A stretch of DNA of 64,000 nt from Oscillospiraceae bacterium (GTDB lineage Bacteria > Bacillota > Clostridia > Oscillospirales > Oscillospiraceae): contig CAJTFK010000012.1 of NCBI GenBank assembly GCA_910575505.1, forward strand, positions 1 through 64,000, given 5' to 3'. The notes under the pieces were generated by a model. That model did not search any database. It worked only from the letters and a program-made list of their open reading frames with translations, and was not told where the DNA came from. Positions within the stretch are counted from its first letter, which is position 1; the number at the start of each line of letters is the position of its first letter. The position numbers were made by a program, and so were the translations under genes. Positions 8,933-18,023 of this stretch are shown here, piece after piece.

Positions 8933-8964
8933 GGTCATAAGAAAAAGCAAGTAACTGCAACTTA

Positions 8965-9127
8965 AGAAGCTGTACCAATAGGTGGCAGCACGCGTCTGGA
9001 CGGAAAATTTTCCGGCTGGACTGCGTCAGAAACGCTTGAAATCCGTCAGGATTCCTGCGCGCCTCTTCCTTGCCTGCCCAAAAATTTTCTCGCCTATACG
9101 CGCACTTCGCCTATTGGTACAGCTTCT
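8965..9127. repeat. MITE-2 with perfect 18 bp terminal repeats
   Basis: AGAAGCTGTACCAATAGG at 8965-8982 is repeated exactly, inverted, at 9110-9127. The enclosed 127 bp have no open frame. TAA lies just outside GAAGC on the left and just outside GCTTC on the right, a possible target duplication. The element separates the ABC operon from remains of a serine recombinase gene. No transposase with these ends is in the window. Confidence 0.75.
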
Positions 9128-9139
9128 AACTTCCACACT

Positions 9140-9301
9140 TTTCCTTGGCGATAGTTTTGGAAACACTACTCGATACAGAAAAACAGCGGGGCATGGTATT
9201 TCCATGTCTCGCTGTTTGCTGTCCCCTCCATTCTCGTCATCACGGTAAAGGCGGACGTAGAGGGCCATCCGCTTCTCAACCGGCTTTCGCAGGACCGCCA
9301 T
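9140..9301 (-). pseudogene. Serine recombinase N-terminal fragment
   Basis: The minus frame reads RKPVEKRMALYVRLYRDDENGG, which matches the first strand of Clostridia recombinases (normally ALYxRLSRDDE). The catalytic Ser of that motif is Tyr here. After about 45 residues the resemblance is lost, ending just before MITE-2. It is a decayed start of a site-specific recombinase. Confidence 0.5.
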
Positions 9302-9303
9302 TA

Positions 9304-9764
9304 CCGCCCGCCTCCAAACAGCGCCGCAACGGGCAGCGCAAGAGAAATGGGACGATTCGGCGTGATCTGCGCCTTAATGGAGTACAGGCCGGCATGATGC
9401 CGGGGCAGAAATGCTTCGATCCATTCACTGGTAACAATATAGTCTCTGGAAAGGCGCGTCAGGTCAAAGAGGACAAGGGCCGATACCTTGCCGGAGTGTT
9501 TGCCGGTTTCCAGCTTCGCAAAAGCAGGGCGCATCTCACCATGGGCACTGAATCCGCAGTCGGAATAAATGCGGATGTTTGTCATGCTGTGTTCCTGCGC
9601 ATATTTGGCCAGAGCCGCTTTTTGCCGGGAAATCGACGCTTCCATTTCATATTTTCCGTTGTCAATGCGGGTAAAATCGATGTGATTTGCTCGAACTGTC
9701 TGTTCATCATAGCCTCCAGTCCGGCAGTCACCGTTTCTTGCCTTGTGACACCTATATATATCAA
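9304..9764 (-). pseudogene. Serine recombinase/resolvase fragment
   Basis: This carries the body of a resolvase N-terminal domain: SISRQKAALAKYAQEH, RIYSDCGFSAHGEMRPAF and VSALVLFDLTRLSRDY, the last being the conserved LxRLSRD core. The strand that should hold the catalytic Ser (VRANHIDFTRID) lacks it. No DNA-binding C-terminal domain follows, since the frame runs out after about 95 further residues. It is unlikely to be active. Confidence 0.6.
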
Positions 9765-9983
9765 ATATCAAGAAGAGCGTCAGATTATCAAGGAAATCCG
9801 CAGGTTTTCCGCGTGGTTTCCTTGTCAAGTAAACGCTTGATTTTTTCGGAAACAGTGACCGTTCACGATGTAAGCCGCAGGTCCAATTTTAAGCTTTTCA
9901 GCATCGGGCTGTCTGCTCAAATTCTTATCAGCCAATGTGAACACCCTTTCTTTGGATTCGCGTCTTGCAGTGGGTAATGTCAT

Positions 9984-10091
9984 TATAGCAAACGTCGAAA
10001 TTTCTGACAAAGAGGCCGGCCAGGGGAGGCATCCCCTACAGAGGTGTGCAGGGGCCACCGCCCTCGGCGGTTTACTGGCGGCAATTATTAT
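9984..10091. repeat. MITE-1, copy 2 (one end lost)
   Basis: Reverse-oriented relative of the element at 3069-3182. The TATAGCAAACGTCGAAATT end is intact at 9984. The interior shares AGAGGCCGGCCAGGG, the GTGCAGGGG segment and CTGGCGGCAATT. The other terminal repeat is missing after about 10091. It separates the start of a CheW-like gene from unrelated sequence at 9841-9978, in which I recognise nothing. Confidence 0.7.
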
Positions 10092-10265
10092 TCCCGAATT
10101 TTTCTGTGTAAATAATACGCCATGATTCGGGAAGCGCGGAAGGGAAATCACCGTTCCCTCAATGGGTTCTATCCGCGCCACATGCCGGATGGGGATGGCG
10201 AACACATTGCTGCTGTGACGGACCTGAAACATTACGCCGGGGATGGGTTCTTCCGTGTTTGTCAT
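10092..10265 (-). pseudogene. CheW-like gene, cut by MITE-1
   Basis: About 55 residues remain of a protein reading GVMFQVRHSSNVFAIPIRHV then ARIEPIEGTVISLPRFPN. This resembles the first strands of CheW domains (FxVxxxxYAIPLxxVxEI ... VTxVPxxP). The start codon overlaps the stop of the kinase-like gene (ATGA), so it was the last gene of that operon. MITE-1 replaces the rest of the domain, where RGxINLRG would be expected. The family assignment is tentative. Confidence 0.4.
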
Positions 10266-10897
10266 GAGCCGGTCCCTGCGCCGGCGGTGGCAAGAATCAG
10301 CTCCACGCAGCGGTCGATTCCTAGCCTGCTGCTGTTCAGGCAGAGGTCATAGTTGGAGGACATTCCCCAGACCTTGTCTGTAATGTGCTTATAGTAGGCG
10401 GCGCGTTTTTTGTCCCGCTCCCTGACATGTCCCTCCGCGGCCTTGGCGTCGATTCCATGCTCCGCAACGACCCGCTCTGCCCGGTCTTGCAGAGCGCCGA
10501 AGATGAAGACGTGGAAACAGTCCTCCCGGTCCCGCAGAACAGAGTCGGCGCAGCGCCCCACGATGACACAGGACCCCTTTTCCGCCAGCTCCTTGATCAG
10601 CTCCGTCTGGTAGGCGTTGATCTGGTCCGGCAGGCGCATGGCCTGCCGGTTCTCGGCGCTGTACTGGTGGGAGGCGTAGGCGGAATAGCCGCCGGTGGCG
10701 ATGTTGTAGAGAAGGCTGGGAGTGTGATACTCTCCCTGCTTCTCCACGGTTTCCGGGGAAAGCCCGCTGCGCTCCGCCACGATCTGCACCAGCTTTTTGT
10801 CGTAGAAGGGAATGCCCAGGTGCTCCGCCACAGTTTTTCCAATGGTATGGCCTCCGCTGCCGCATTGACGGCTGATGGTAATGACACATCTTTTCAT
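10262..10897 (-). CDS. Cytidylate kinase-like protein (first copy)
   Basis: A 211-residue P-loop protein of the 'cytidylate kinase-like' family. It begins CVITISRQCGSGGHTIGKT, which contains a usable GxxxxGKT loop, followed by IPFYDKKLV. A central VIVGRCADSVL segment and RERDKKRAAYYKH are family hallmarks. True Cmk has a different lid and CMP-binding region, so its substrate is unknown. It overlaps the MATE gene by 4 bp and the CheW-like gene by 4 bp, so it is translationally coupled on both sides. A second MATE/kinase-like pair is at 18024-19959. Confidence 0.75.
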   Translation of the reverse strand: MKRCVITISRQCGSGGHTIGKTVAEHLGIPFYDKKLVQIVAERSGLSPETVEKQGEYHTPSLLYNIATGGYSAYASHQYSAENRQAMRLPDQINAYQTELIKELAEKGSCVIVGRCADSVLRDREDCFHVFIFGALQDRAERVVAEHGIDAKAAEGHVRERDKKRAAYYKHITDKVWGMSSNYDLCLNSSRLGIDRCVELILATAGAGTGS

Positions 10898-12273
10898 TGT
10901 TCCGTCACCTCTTTACTGAAAATCTTTTTCCAGAAAGCGCCTAAAGTTATCAAAGAAATCACGCCGGACAGTCCGTCTCCAACAGGACCGGCCCACAGGA
11001 TGCCCTCCACACCCCACAGATGCCCAAAGAGCAGCATGGCCGGGATCAAAATAATGATCTGCCGGGACAGGGAGAGCAGTGCGGCGGGGATGGGCTTGCC
11101 GATGGCCTGGAAGAAGATGCCGGTGACAGCTCCCGCGCCGATCATGAAGCAGGCCAGCAGGTACACCCGGAAGCACTTCACGGCAAATTCCATGTACAGG
11201 TCCGACTCCTGCCCGAACAGGTTGATGATATACTCCGGGCAGAATTGGAAGATGAAAAAGGCCGCCACCAAAATCAAGGTGCAGCTCGTCAGGGCCAGCT
11301 TGTAGGTTTTCTTCACCCGGTCGTACTGGCCGCTGCCGTAGTTGAAGCCGAAAATGGGCTGAATGCCGGTGGCGATGCCCAGGGCAATGCCGGTGATCAG
11401 CTGGCTCACTTTCATCGTGATGCCAAGCGCCGCCAGAGGAATGTCGGCTCCGTACTTGGACATGGCCCCGTACTTCACAAGGGAATTGTTCATGACTGCA
11501 ATGACAAATACCGAAGCGACCTGAGAAATAAAGCTGGATGTGCCGAGGGTCAAAATCCGTTTGATGACGCTCCACTTCGGGATCATGTGCTGCTTTTTTA
11601 TCTCAATGGTTTTAAAGCGCAGCATACACGCGGCAAAGTAGACGGCGTTCAGAATCTGGCCGATGATGGTGGCCCAGGCCGCGCCCTTGACTCCCCAATG
11701 GCACGCAAAAATAAAGATGGGGTCCAGGATCATGTTTGTCGCACAGCCGATCAGCAGACCGATCATGCTCACCTTCGGACGGCCATCCGCCCGGATGATG
11801 CTGCCGAACGCGGCGTCGATCATGGCAAAGGGGAAGCCCAGCACGATGATGCTTCCGTATTCCAGGGCGTAGGGCAGATTCCCCTCCGTGGCTCCGAACA
11901 GATGGCACAGCGGCTCCAGAAACAGCTCAAAAAGAATCAGCAGGACTACACTGACGCCAACCGTCAGGGCGACGGCGTTTCCCACACCCTGGGCCGCGTC
12001 TTCCGCCCGGCCCTTCCCGAGGCTCAGGCTCATATAGGACGCGGCTCCGTCGCCGATCATCATGCCCAGGGCCAGCAGAATCGAAGTGAGGGGCAGGATG
12101 ATATTGGTGGCGGCGTTGCCCAGATAGCCGACGCCCTGGCCAATGAAAATCTGGTCCACCATGTTATACAGCGAATTGACTACAATGGAAACAATGCTGG
12201 GAATGGCGTAGCGGACCATCAATTTGCCAACCCGCTCGGTTCCCAGCGGATTGGCGGCAACTTGTTCGTTCAT
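10894..12273 (-). CDS. MATE family efflux transporter (first copy)
   Basis: A 459-residue protein with twelve membrane segments in two pseudo-symmetric halves; both show the MATE layout (LMVRYAIPSIVSIVVNSLYN at the start, IGDGAASYMSLSLGKG, and GIQPIFGFNYGSG in the second half). ATG 12273 is preferred to an upstream start because GAGGAG lies about 11 bases before it. MATE pumps export cationic drugs with Na+ or H+. It follows the ABC partner gene by 31 bp and is coupled to the kinase-like gene, so it is part of the MarR-controlled export operon. Confidence 0.9.
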   Translation of the reverse strand: MNEQVAANPLGTERVGKLMVRYAIPSIVSIVVNSLYNMVDQIFIGQGVGYLGNAATNIILPLTSILLALGMMIGDGAASYMSLSLGKGRAEDAAQGVGNAVALTVGVSVVLLILFELFLEPLCHLFGATEGNLPYALEYGSIIVLGFPFAMIDAAFGSIIRADGRPKVSMIGLLIGCATNMILDPIFIFACHWGVKGAAWATIIGQILNAVYFAACMLRFKTIEIKKQHMIPKWSVIKRILTLGTSSFISQVASVFVIAVMNNSLVKYGAMSKYGADIPLAALGITMKVSQLITGIALGIATGIQPIFGFNYGSGQYDRVKKTYKLALTSCTLILVAAFFIFQFCPEYIINLFGQESDLYMEFAVKCFRVYLLACFMIGAGAVTGIFFQAIGKPIPAALLSLSRQIIILIPAMLLFGHLWGVEGILWAGPVGDGLSGVISLITLGAFWKKIFSKEVTEQ

Positions 12274-12304
12274 GTCAAATTTCCTCCTCTTAAATATAAA
12301 TTGT

Positions 12305-14182
12305 TCAGGCAATGGCGCTGCCTGTGTAAAGCTGGTAATACCGGCCCTGTTCCTCCATCAGCTGGTCGTGGGTTCCCCGCTCGATAATCCGGCCCTGTTC
12401 CAGGACCATGATACAGTCGGCGTTCCGAACCGTGGAGAGCCGGTGGGCGATGACAAAGGTGGTCCGGCCCTTCATCAGCCGGTCCATCCCCTCCTGCACC
12501 AGCCGTTCGGTGCGGGTGTCGATGGAGGATGTGGCCTCGTCCAGGATCAGGACCGGCGGGTCGGCCACGGCGGCGCGGGCAATGGCGAGGAGCTGCCGCT
12601 GACCCTGGCTCAGATTGGCCCCATCGCCGGTGAGCATGGTCTGGCAGCCGTCGGGAAGCCGCCGGATAAAGCCGTCGGCATTGGCCAGCTTCGCGGCGGC
12701 AACGCATTCCCCGTCTGTGGCGTCCAGCCGCCCGTAGCGGATATTCTCCATGACGGTGCCGGTGAACAGATGGGTGTCCTGCAAAACGATGCCCAGGGAC
12801 CGGCGAAGATCCGCTTTTTTGATCTTGTTGATGTTGATGCCGTCATACCGGATTTTTCCGTCCTGGATGTCGTAAAAGCGGTTGATCAGATTGGTAATGG
12901 TGGTTTTTCCCGCTCCGGTGCTGCCCACGAAGGCGATTTTCTGGCCCGGCTCGGCAAACAGCCTGATATGGTGCAGGACGATTTTTTCATCGCTGTAGCC
13001 GAAGTCCACATCATCAAAGACGATATCACCCTCCAGCTTTTTGTAGGTGACTGTGCCGTCCGCCTGATGGGGATGCCTCCAGGCCCACAGGCCCGTCCGC
13101 CGGGATGTTTCCGTCAGAGTGCCGTCCGCCTGTTCCTCCACATTGACCAGCTCCACATAGCCGTTGTCTGTTTCCGGCTGCTGATCCAGCAGCTTAAAAA
13201 TGCGCTCCGCCCCGGCCAGGGCCATGATGATGCTGTTGAGCTGCTGGCTGACCTGGGTGACGGGCTGGGTGAAATTCCGGTTCAGATTCAGATAGGAGAC
13301 CAGGGTCCCCAGGGTCAGGCTTCCCATGCCGTTCAGGGCCAGGACCGCCCCCAGCACCGCGCAGAGCACATAGCTGATATTCCCCAGGTTAGCGTTTACC
13401 GGCATCAGGATATTGGCGATTTGGTTGGCGCTTTTGGTTCTCTCCCGCAGCTCCTGATTGATTTTCCGGAAGGCGTCTATGTTCTCCCGCTCATGGCAGA
13501 AGACCTTGACGACCTTCTGCCCCTCCATCATTTCCTCGATGTAGGCGTTGACCTTGCCCAGGCTGCGCTGCTGTTTGATGAAGTACGTTCCGGCCGCGCC
13601 GCCCAGCCTGGACGCCGCCGCCAGCATGACGGCCACCATGCACAGCGTCAGAATGGTCAGCGGAATATTCAGGCAGACCATGCTGAGAAAGGTGAGCACG
13701 ATGGTGACCGTGGAGTTGACCAGCTGGGGGATGCTCTGGCCGATGAGCTGCCGCAGGGTATCCACGTCGTTGGTGTAGACCGACATGATGTCCCCGTGGG
13801 GCGTGGTGTCAAAATATTGGATGGGCAGGGATTCCATTCTGGTGAACAGCTGGATTCGGATGCTTTTCAGCGTCCCCTGGCTGATCACCGCCATGATCCG
13901 GTTATACCCATAGGAGCAGAGCAGACCGACCAGATACACCAGGGCCAAGGAGAAAAGCGCGTGGGCCAGCGGGCCGAAATCGGGCGTTTCCACGCCAATC
14001 ATGGGTTTGATGTACAGGTCCACCAGATCACGCATAAACAGCGTTCCCCGCAGAGTGGCAAGGGCCGCGCCCAAAATCAGAAGCACCACGAGGCCAAACT
14101 GCGCCTTGTACTCCCGGAGCATAATGCCCAGCACGCGCCTCAGCAGGGGCGTCAGATTCTTCTTATTCGCCGGTTTGTTCAT
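12305..14182 (-). CDS. ABC exporter half-transporter, canonical partner
   Basis: A 625-residue fused membrane/ATPase protein of the BmrA/BmrD type. Six membrane helices occupy about 35-330. The ATPase domain has Walker A GSTGAGKTTI, the signature LSQGQRQLLAIARA and Walker B LILDEATSSID with the catalytic Glu. An insertion of some 60 residues between the two domains (about 365-425) is longer than usual. ATG 14182 has GGAGGTGAC upstream and overlaps the end of the preceding gene by 20 bp. The partner has a non-canonical Walker B, so the two should form an asymmetric heterodimeric drug exporter. Confidence 0.88.
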   Translation of the reverse strand: MNKPANKKNLTPLLRRVLGIMLREYKAQFGLVVLLILGAALATLRGTLFMRDLVDLYIKPMIGVETPDFGPLAHALFSLALVYLVGLLCSYGYNRIMAVISQGTLKSIRIQLFTRMESLPIQYFDTTPHGDIMSVYTNDVDTLRQLIGQSIPQLVNSTVTIVLTFLSMVCLNIPLTILTLCMVAVMLAAASRLGGAAGTYFIKQQRSLGKVNAYIEEMMEGQKVVKVFCHERENIDAFRKINQELRERTKSANQIANILMPVNANLGNISYVLCAVLGAVLALNGMGSLTLGTLVSYLNLNRNFTQPVTQVSQQLNSIIMALAGAERIFKLLDQQPETDNGYVELVNVEEQADGTLTETSRRTGLWAWRHPHQADGTVTYKKLEGDIVFDDVDFGYSDEKIVLHHIRLFAEPGQKIAFVGSTGAGKTTITNLINRFYDIQDGKIRYDGININKIKKADLRRSLGIVLQDTHLFTGTVMENIRYGRLDATDGECVAAAKLANADGFIRRLPDGCQTMLTGDGANLSQGQRQLLAIARAAVADPPVLILDEATSSIDTRTERLVQEGMDRLMKGRTTFVIAHRLSTVRNADCIMVLEQGRIIERGTHDQLMEEQGRYYQLYTGSAIA

Positions 14183-16429
14183 GGTCAAAGTCACCTCCGC
14201 CTTTCGTCTGGGCTTCGTAAATTTCCCGGTAAATGGCATTGGATTTCAACAGGTTTTCGTGGGTGTCGAACCCGCTGATCTTGCCGCTGTCCAGCACCAG
14301 AATTCGATCCGCGTCCTGTACGCTGGAAATGCGCTGGGCGATGATGATCTTGGTGGTTCCGGGAATCACCGTCCGCAAAGCCTCCCGGATTCTGGCGTCC
14401 GTCGCGGTGTCCACCGCGCTGGTGGAATCGTCCAGAATCAGCACCTTGGGATGCCTCAGCAGGGCGCGGGCAATGCAGAGCCTCTGCTTCTGTACGCCGG
14501 AGAAGTTGGCGCCGCCCCGCTCCACCCAGCTCTCGTAATGTTCTGGCAGACGTTCAAGAAACTCGTCCGCGCAGGACATACGGCAGGCTTCCCGGTATTC
14601 GTCCATGTGTCCCATTTTTTGCCCCAGCTCAGGTTCTCCAGGACCGTCCCGGAAAACAGCACGTTCTTCTGGAGAACGACCGCCACCTGACTGCGGAGCG
14701 TTTCCAGGTCATAGTTCCGAACGTCCTCGCCGCCCACCTTGACGGAACCGGAGTCCACGTCGTAGAGGCGGCTGATGAGGCTGACCAAGCTGGATTTGCC
14801 GCAGCCGGTTCCTCCAATGACGCCGACGGTTTCCCCGGATTTGATATGCAGGTCCACATCGTCCAGCGTTTTTTCGCCGGTGCCCTGGCGGTAGGAGAAG
14901 GCCACATGGTTAAAATCGACGCTGCCGTCCCGCACCTGAGAGATGGGGGCGGAGGACGGATTTGTGATACCGGCGGTTTCCTCCAGCACCTCCGCGATCC
15001 GCTTCCCGCTGGCCGCGCTCATGGTCATCATGACAAAGATCATGGACAGCATCATCAGTGAGGAGAACGCGGTCATGACATAGGAAAACAGGGAGGTCAG
15101 GCTGCCGGTGGTCATGCTCCCGGCCACGATCAAATGCGCCCCGAACCAGGAGATGGCGAGGATGCACCCGTACACGATGAACATCATCACCGGCAGGTTC
15201 AGCGCCTGGAGCTTCTCCGCACGGACAAAAAGCTCATACAGCCGTGTCGCCGCCCTGCGGAACTTCTCGTTCTCGTAATCCTCCCGGACAAAGGCTTTCA
15301 CCACGCGAATGGCCGAGATGTTTTCCTGTACGCTGGCGTTCAGGCCGTCGTACCGATGGAATACTTGGCTGAAAATCTTCATGGCCTTACTCATGATCAA
15401 GGTCACGGCAGCCGCCAGCACCACAATAGCGGCCAAGAAAATCATACTCCGCTTGGCGTTAATGAGCAGGCACATCACCATACTGCAAATCAGCATCAGC
15501 GGCGCTCTCAGGGCGATTCGCAGGCACATTTGAAAAGCCATCTGCATATTGGTGACGTCCGTTGTCATGCGGGTAACAAGGCCCGCGGTGCTGAACTTAT
15601 CAATGTTGGAAAACGAAAACGTCTGGATATTTTCAAACATGCTTTGCCGCAGGTTACAGGCAAAGCCGGAGGAGGCCGAGGCCGCGAATCTTCCGGCCAG
15701 GATGCCGAAGGCCAGACCGAAGAAGGCCAGCACGATCATTAAGGCGCCGTAAAAATAGACGTTTCGCAGACTCCCGGCCTCGATGCCCTTGTCAATCAGG
15801 CTGGCAATCACAAAGGGGACCAGAAGCTCCGCCACTACCTCCAGCACCGTAAAAACGGGCGTGATGATGGCGTCCCGTTTGTATTCCCCGATTTGTTTCA
15901 ACAGTATCTTGATCAAAAACGGTTCCTCCCCTCGGATGCCACTTTCATGGATGAAGCGGCGCAGCTCTTGGAAATCCCCGGCGTCAGGGTGGTTTTTCGC
16001 ATGCTGAAACGCCTCCAGCATGGCTTGTGCCTGCTTGTTTTCCGGGTTTTCGTCCAGCGCCTCCTGAATCGTGTCCATCACGCTGGAGGGGATTTGGCCG
16101 GGACAGAAGAACAGTCCGCGGTAATCGCACTCATCCGGCAGGAAGGGAAGCAGATTGTGCTCCACATTCTCTTTCTTTTCGAAAAGCGCCATGCCGCAGG
16201 TGACACAGCAGAGGATGGTTTTCCCCTCCAGGTTCTCCAAAATGTCCATAATTTTCAGCGGGATTGCGTTCTGCGTGATCTCAAATACCAGCAGATAGCT
16301 GTTGGCGTCATCGGAAATTTCCTGTTTGGACAGATTCACCAGCTCCGCGCCGTGCAGAATGCTGCTGATCTCCTCGGCCAGTATCCCGGCGTTTCCATAG
16401 ATGTCTAAGTACGCGATCTGATATTCCAT
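14163..16429 (-). pseudogene. Flavodoxin-like/ABC exporter fusion, frame broken at an A6 run
   Basis: Read across one frameshift, this is a protein of about 755 residues. Residues 1-160 look like a flavodoxin fold (IAYLDIYGNAGILAEEI phosphate-loop region, YLLVFEITQNAIP, LFFCPGQIPSSV). An ABC exporter follows: membrane helices about 195-470, Walker A GGTGCGKSSL, then after the shift FSGVQKQRLCIARA and LILDDSTSAVD, with Asp in place of the catalytic Glu. The break is at 14615-14620, where GGC-AAAAAA-TGGG needs one more A (or a -1 slip) to continue into MGHMDEYREAC. Start codon overlaps the MarR stop. Whether the product is made by slippage, is broken, or reflects a base error cannot be told. 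Confidence 0.75.
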
Positions 16430-16876
16430 TTACGTTGGCCTCCTTAGTGTTTCCTGCTGTATGTTGTCAAGAATGGTTCGCAGGGTGCTCTCAATCCCCT
16501 TCAGGCTGCCTTCGGGAATCTCCCGGACAAGACAACGGTTCAGATTCTCCATGTATTCCTGAACGCTCACCTTGGCCGCGTAGGCTTTCGGCGTGAGAAG
16601 CACACGTTTTTTGCGGTTGTCGGCCTGATCCATCCGCATCCGGACATATCCGTTTTTCCGCAGCTCCTTCAGCGTTCTGGAGATGGAGGACCGGGCGAAT
16701 CCGACCCGCTCACACAGCTCCGCGGAGCAGACGCAGGGCGTATTCATGGAGAAAATCTCGTTCAGCAGGAATACCTGGGCAAACGTCATCCCGGAGTCTG
16801 ACAGTTGTTCATTTTCGTACAGCCCCAGGCAGATGTTGATCTGCCGGAGGGTCAAGAGAAGGCTCCCGCCCGACAT
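16430..16876 (-). CDS. MarR family regulator of the export operon
   Basis: A 148-residue winged-helix regulator: VCSAELCERVGFARSSIS is the recognition helix region, and MRMDQADNRKKRVLLTPKA is the beta-wing with the family's DxRxxxVxLT pattern. It is the first gene of the operon and its stop overlaps the start of the fusion exporter. MarR proteins usually repress their own operon and are released by small ligands. The inverted repeat at 16903-16929, between promoter and start codon, is a plausible operator. Confidence 0.88.
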   Translation of the reverse strand: MSGGSLLLTLRQINICLGLYENEQLSDSGMTFAQVFLLNEIFSMNTPCVCSAELCERVGFARSSISRTLKELRKNGYVRMRMDQADNRKKRVLLTPKAYAAKVSVQEYMENLNRCLVREIPEGSLKGIESTLRTILDNIQQETLRRPT

Positions 16877-16902
16877 ATCCCGCCCTCCCTTACAGAGTGT
16901 CG

Positions 16903-16929
16903 TTGTCCTCCCGACTGTTCGGCGGACAA
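16903..16929 (-). promoter_or_regulatory. Inverted repeat, candidate MarR operator
   Basis: TTGTCC (16903-16908) and GGACAA (16924-16929) form an inverted repeat with 15 bp between. It lies downstream of the promoter at 16952-16979 and 27 bp before the MarR start, where a bound repressor would block transcription. Confidence 0.45.
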
Positions 16930-16951
16930 GGTTTTTTCGGAGATATTTGCT

Positions 16952-16979
16952 ATTATACTCATTTTCTCTTGATTGTTAA
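16952..16979 (-). promoter_or_regulatory. Promoter of the MarR/exporter operon
   Basis: On the minus strand TTAACA (16979-16974) is followed after 16 bp by TATAAT (16957-16952). The spacing and the perfect -10 suit a sigma-A promoter reading into marR. Confidence 0.6.
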
Positions 16980-17034
16980 TTCAAAAAATGTTATAAGGTA
17001 TTAAAGACTTTTATCAATCTCCGGAGGGGCCAGT

Positions 17035-17928
17035 ATGAATACCTTTCAGCTCACCTGTTTTTTGACGGTTGCGGAGACGCTCAGCTTTGTAAAAGCCGCC
17101 AGGCAGCTCAACGTGACACAGCCGGCCGTCACCCATCAGATTCGCTCCTTGGAAGAAGAGCTGAACGCGCAGCTGTTCAGGCGCACCACGCGGGCGGTGG
17201 AGATCACCCAGGAGGGCCTGATCTTTTTGAACGACGCCAGGAATGTGCTGAATATCATCACTCTGGCAAAGAAGCGGTTTGAAGAGCCGGTGAGCGATGA
17301 GCGGCAATTCTTTTCCATTGGCTGCCACAGCCACAACGAGCTGCGGCTGCTGCCCGATGTTCTGCGGCGAATGTCGGAGTCCTGTCCCACGCTGTATCCG
17401 GTCTTTCAGGTTGTCCCCTTCCAGCATCTCTACCAGCTCCTGGAGGAGGAAGCCGTGGACGTGGTCACGGCGTTCCAGGAAAAAGGGCCGAAGAAAGAGA
17501 CCGGCATATACAAGGAGCTGACGCAGGTCCGTGTCACGGCTGTTCTCCCTGTTGACCATCCGCTGGCGGAAAAAGAACTGCTGGACGGAGAGGATCTCCG
17601 AACACAACGGCTGCTCCTGCTGGACCCGCAGAGATGCCCCGACAGTCTGAACGCTGTCCAGCATGAATTGACAACCGGGCGAAGCGTTTCTGATCTATTC
17701 ATGTGCAGCTCCGCCGACGCCTGCATCACGCTGGCCAGGGCCGGTTTTGGGATTGCCGTCCAGCCTGACTTCCCCTCCCTGCGTGACCCCGCCCTGGCCT
17801 ATATTCCAATTGAAGGCGTGGAACCGCTGTCCTACGGGGCGTACTATAAAAGTGTGGCGGGAAAGCCGCTTTTGAAGCTCTTTCTGCAATCGTGCAAGGA
17901 TAATTTCCCTGTCGGTCCGGCGTTATGA
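17035..17928 (+). CDS. LysR family regulator
   Basis: A 297-residue LTTR. The N-terminal helix-turn-helix reads FLTVAETLSFVKAARQLNVT then QPAVTHQIRSLEEELNAQLF; the rest is the periplasmic-binding-like effector domain (about 90-295). CCGGAGG lies 8-10 bp before the ATG. It is divergent from the MarR operon and convergent with the second MATE/kinase-like pair. Its target is not evident: LTTRs often regulate the divergent unit, which here has its own MarR. Confidence 0.88.
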   Translation: MNTFQLTCFLTVAETLSFVKAARQLNVTQPAVTHQIRSLEEELNAQLFRRTTRAVEITQEGLIFLNDARNVLNIITLAKKRFEEPVSDERQFFSIGCHSHNELRLLPDVLRRMSESCPTLYPVFQVVPFQHLYQLLEEEAVDVVTAFQEKGPKKETGIYKELTQVRVTAVLPVDHPLAEKELLDGEDLRTQRLLLLDPQRCPDSLNAVQHELTTGRSVSDLFMCSSADACITLARAGFGIAVQPDFPSLRDPALAYIPIEGVEPLSYGAYYKSVAGKPLLKLFLQSCKDNFPVGPAL

Positions 17929-17964
17929 AACGCCGGCTGACTTGAAAAATGCCTGTAAAATCAT

Positions 17965-18003
17965 GGAAGCGGGGCAAACCCGTACAGGGTCTGTCCCGCT
18001 TCC
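17965..18003. terminator. Long hairpin between converging genes
   Basis: GGAAGCGGG at 17965 pairs with CCCGCTTCC ending 18003, with an inner ACCC/GGGT stem. It sits between the LysR gene and the 3' end of the kinase-like gene and can terminate in both directions. A near copy with compensating base changes is at 21091-21127. Confidence 0.65.
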
Positions 18004-18023
18004 TGGTTCTGACGTATGGTTGG

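Noticed and set aside
9841..9978. Continuation of the CheW-like gene beyond MITE-1
   Set aside because: The reading frame stays open through the MITE, but the sequence after it has no CheW features, so the continuity is accidental.
10262..10897. Housekeeping cytidylate kinase (cmk)
   Set aside because: The P-loop environment and the VGRCAD segment belong to the cytidylate-kinase-like family; the CMP-binding features of Cmk are not seen and there are two copies beside MATE genes.
12224..14278. Long open frame antisense to the ABC exporter gene (and similar ones at 11020-12387, 37148-38416, 38370-39635, 39646-40914)
   Set aside because: These are GC-rich antisense shadows of well-supported genes, with no ribosome-binding sites and low-complexity, Gln/Gly/His-rich products.
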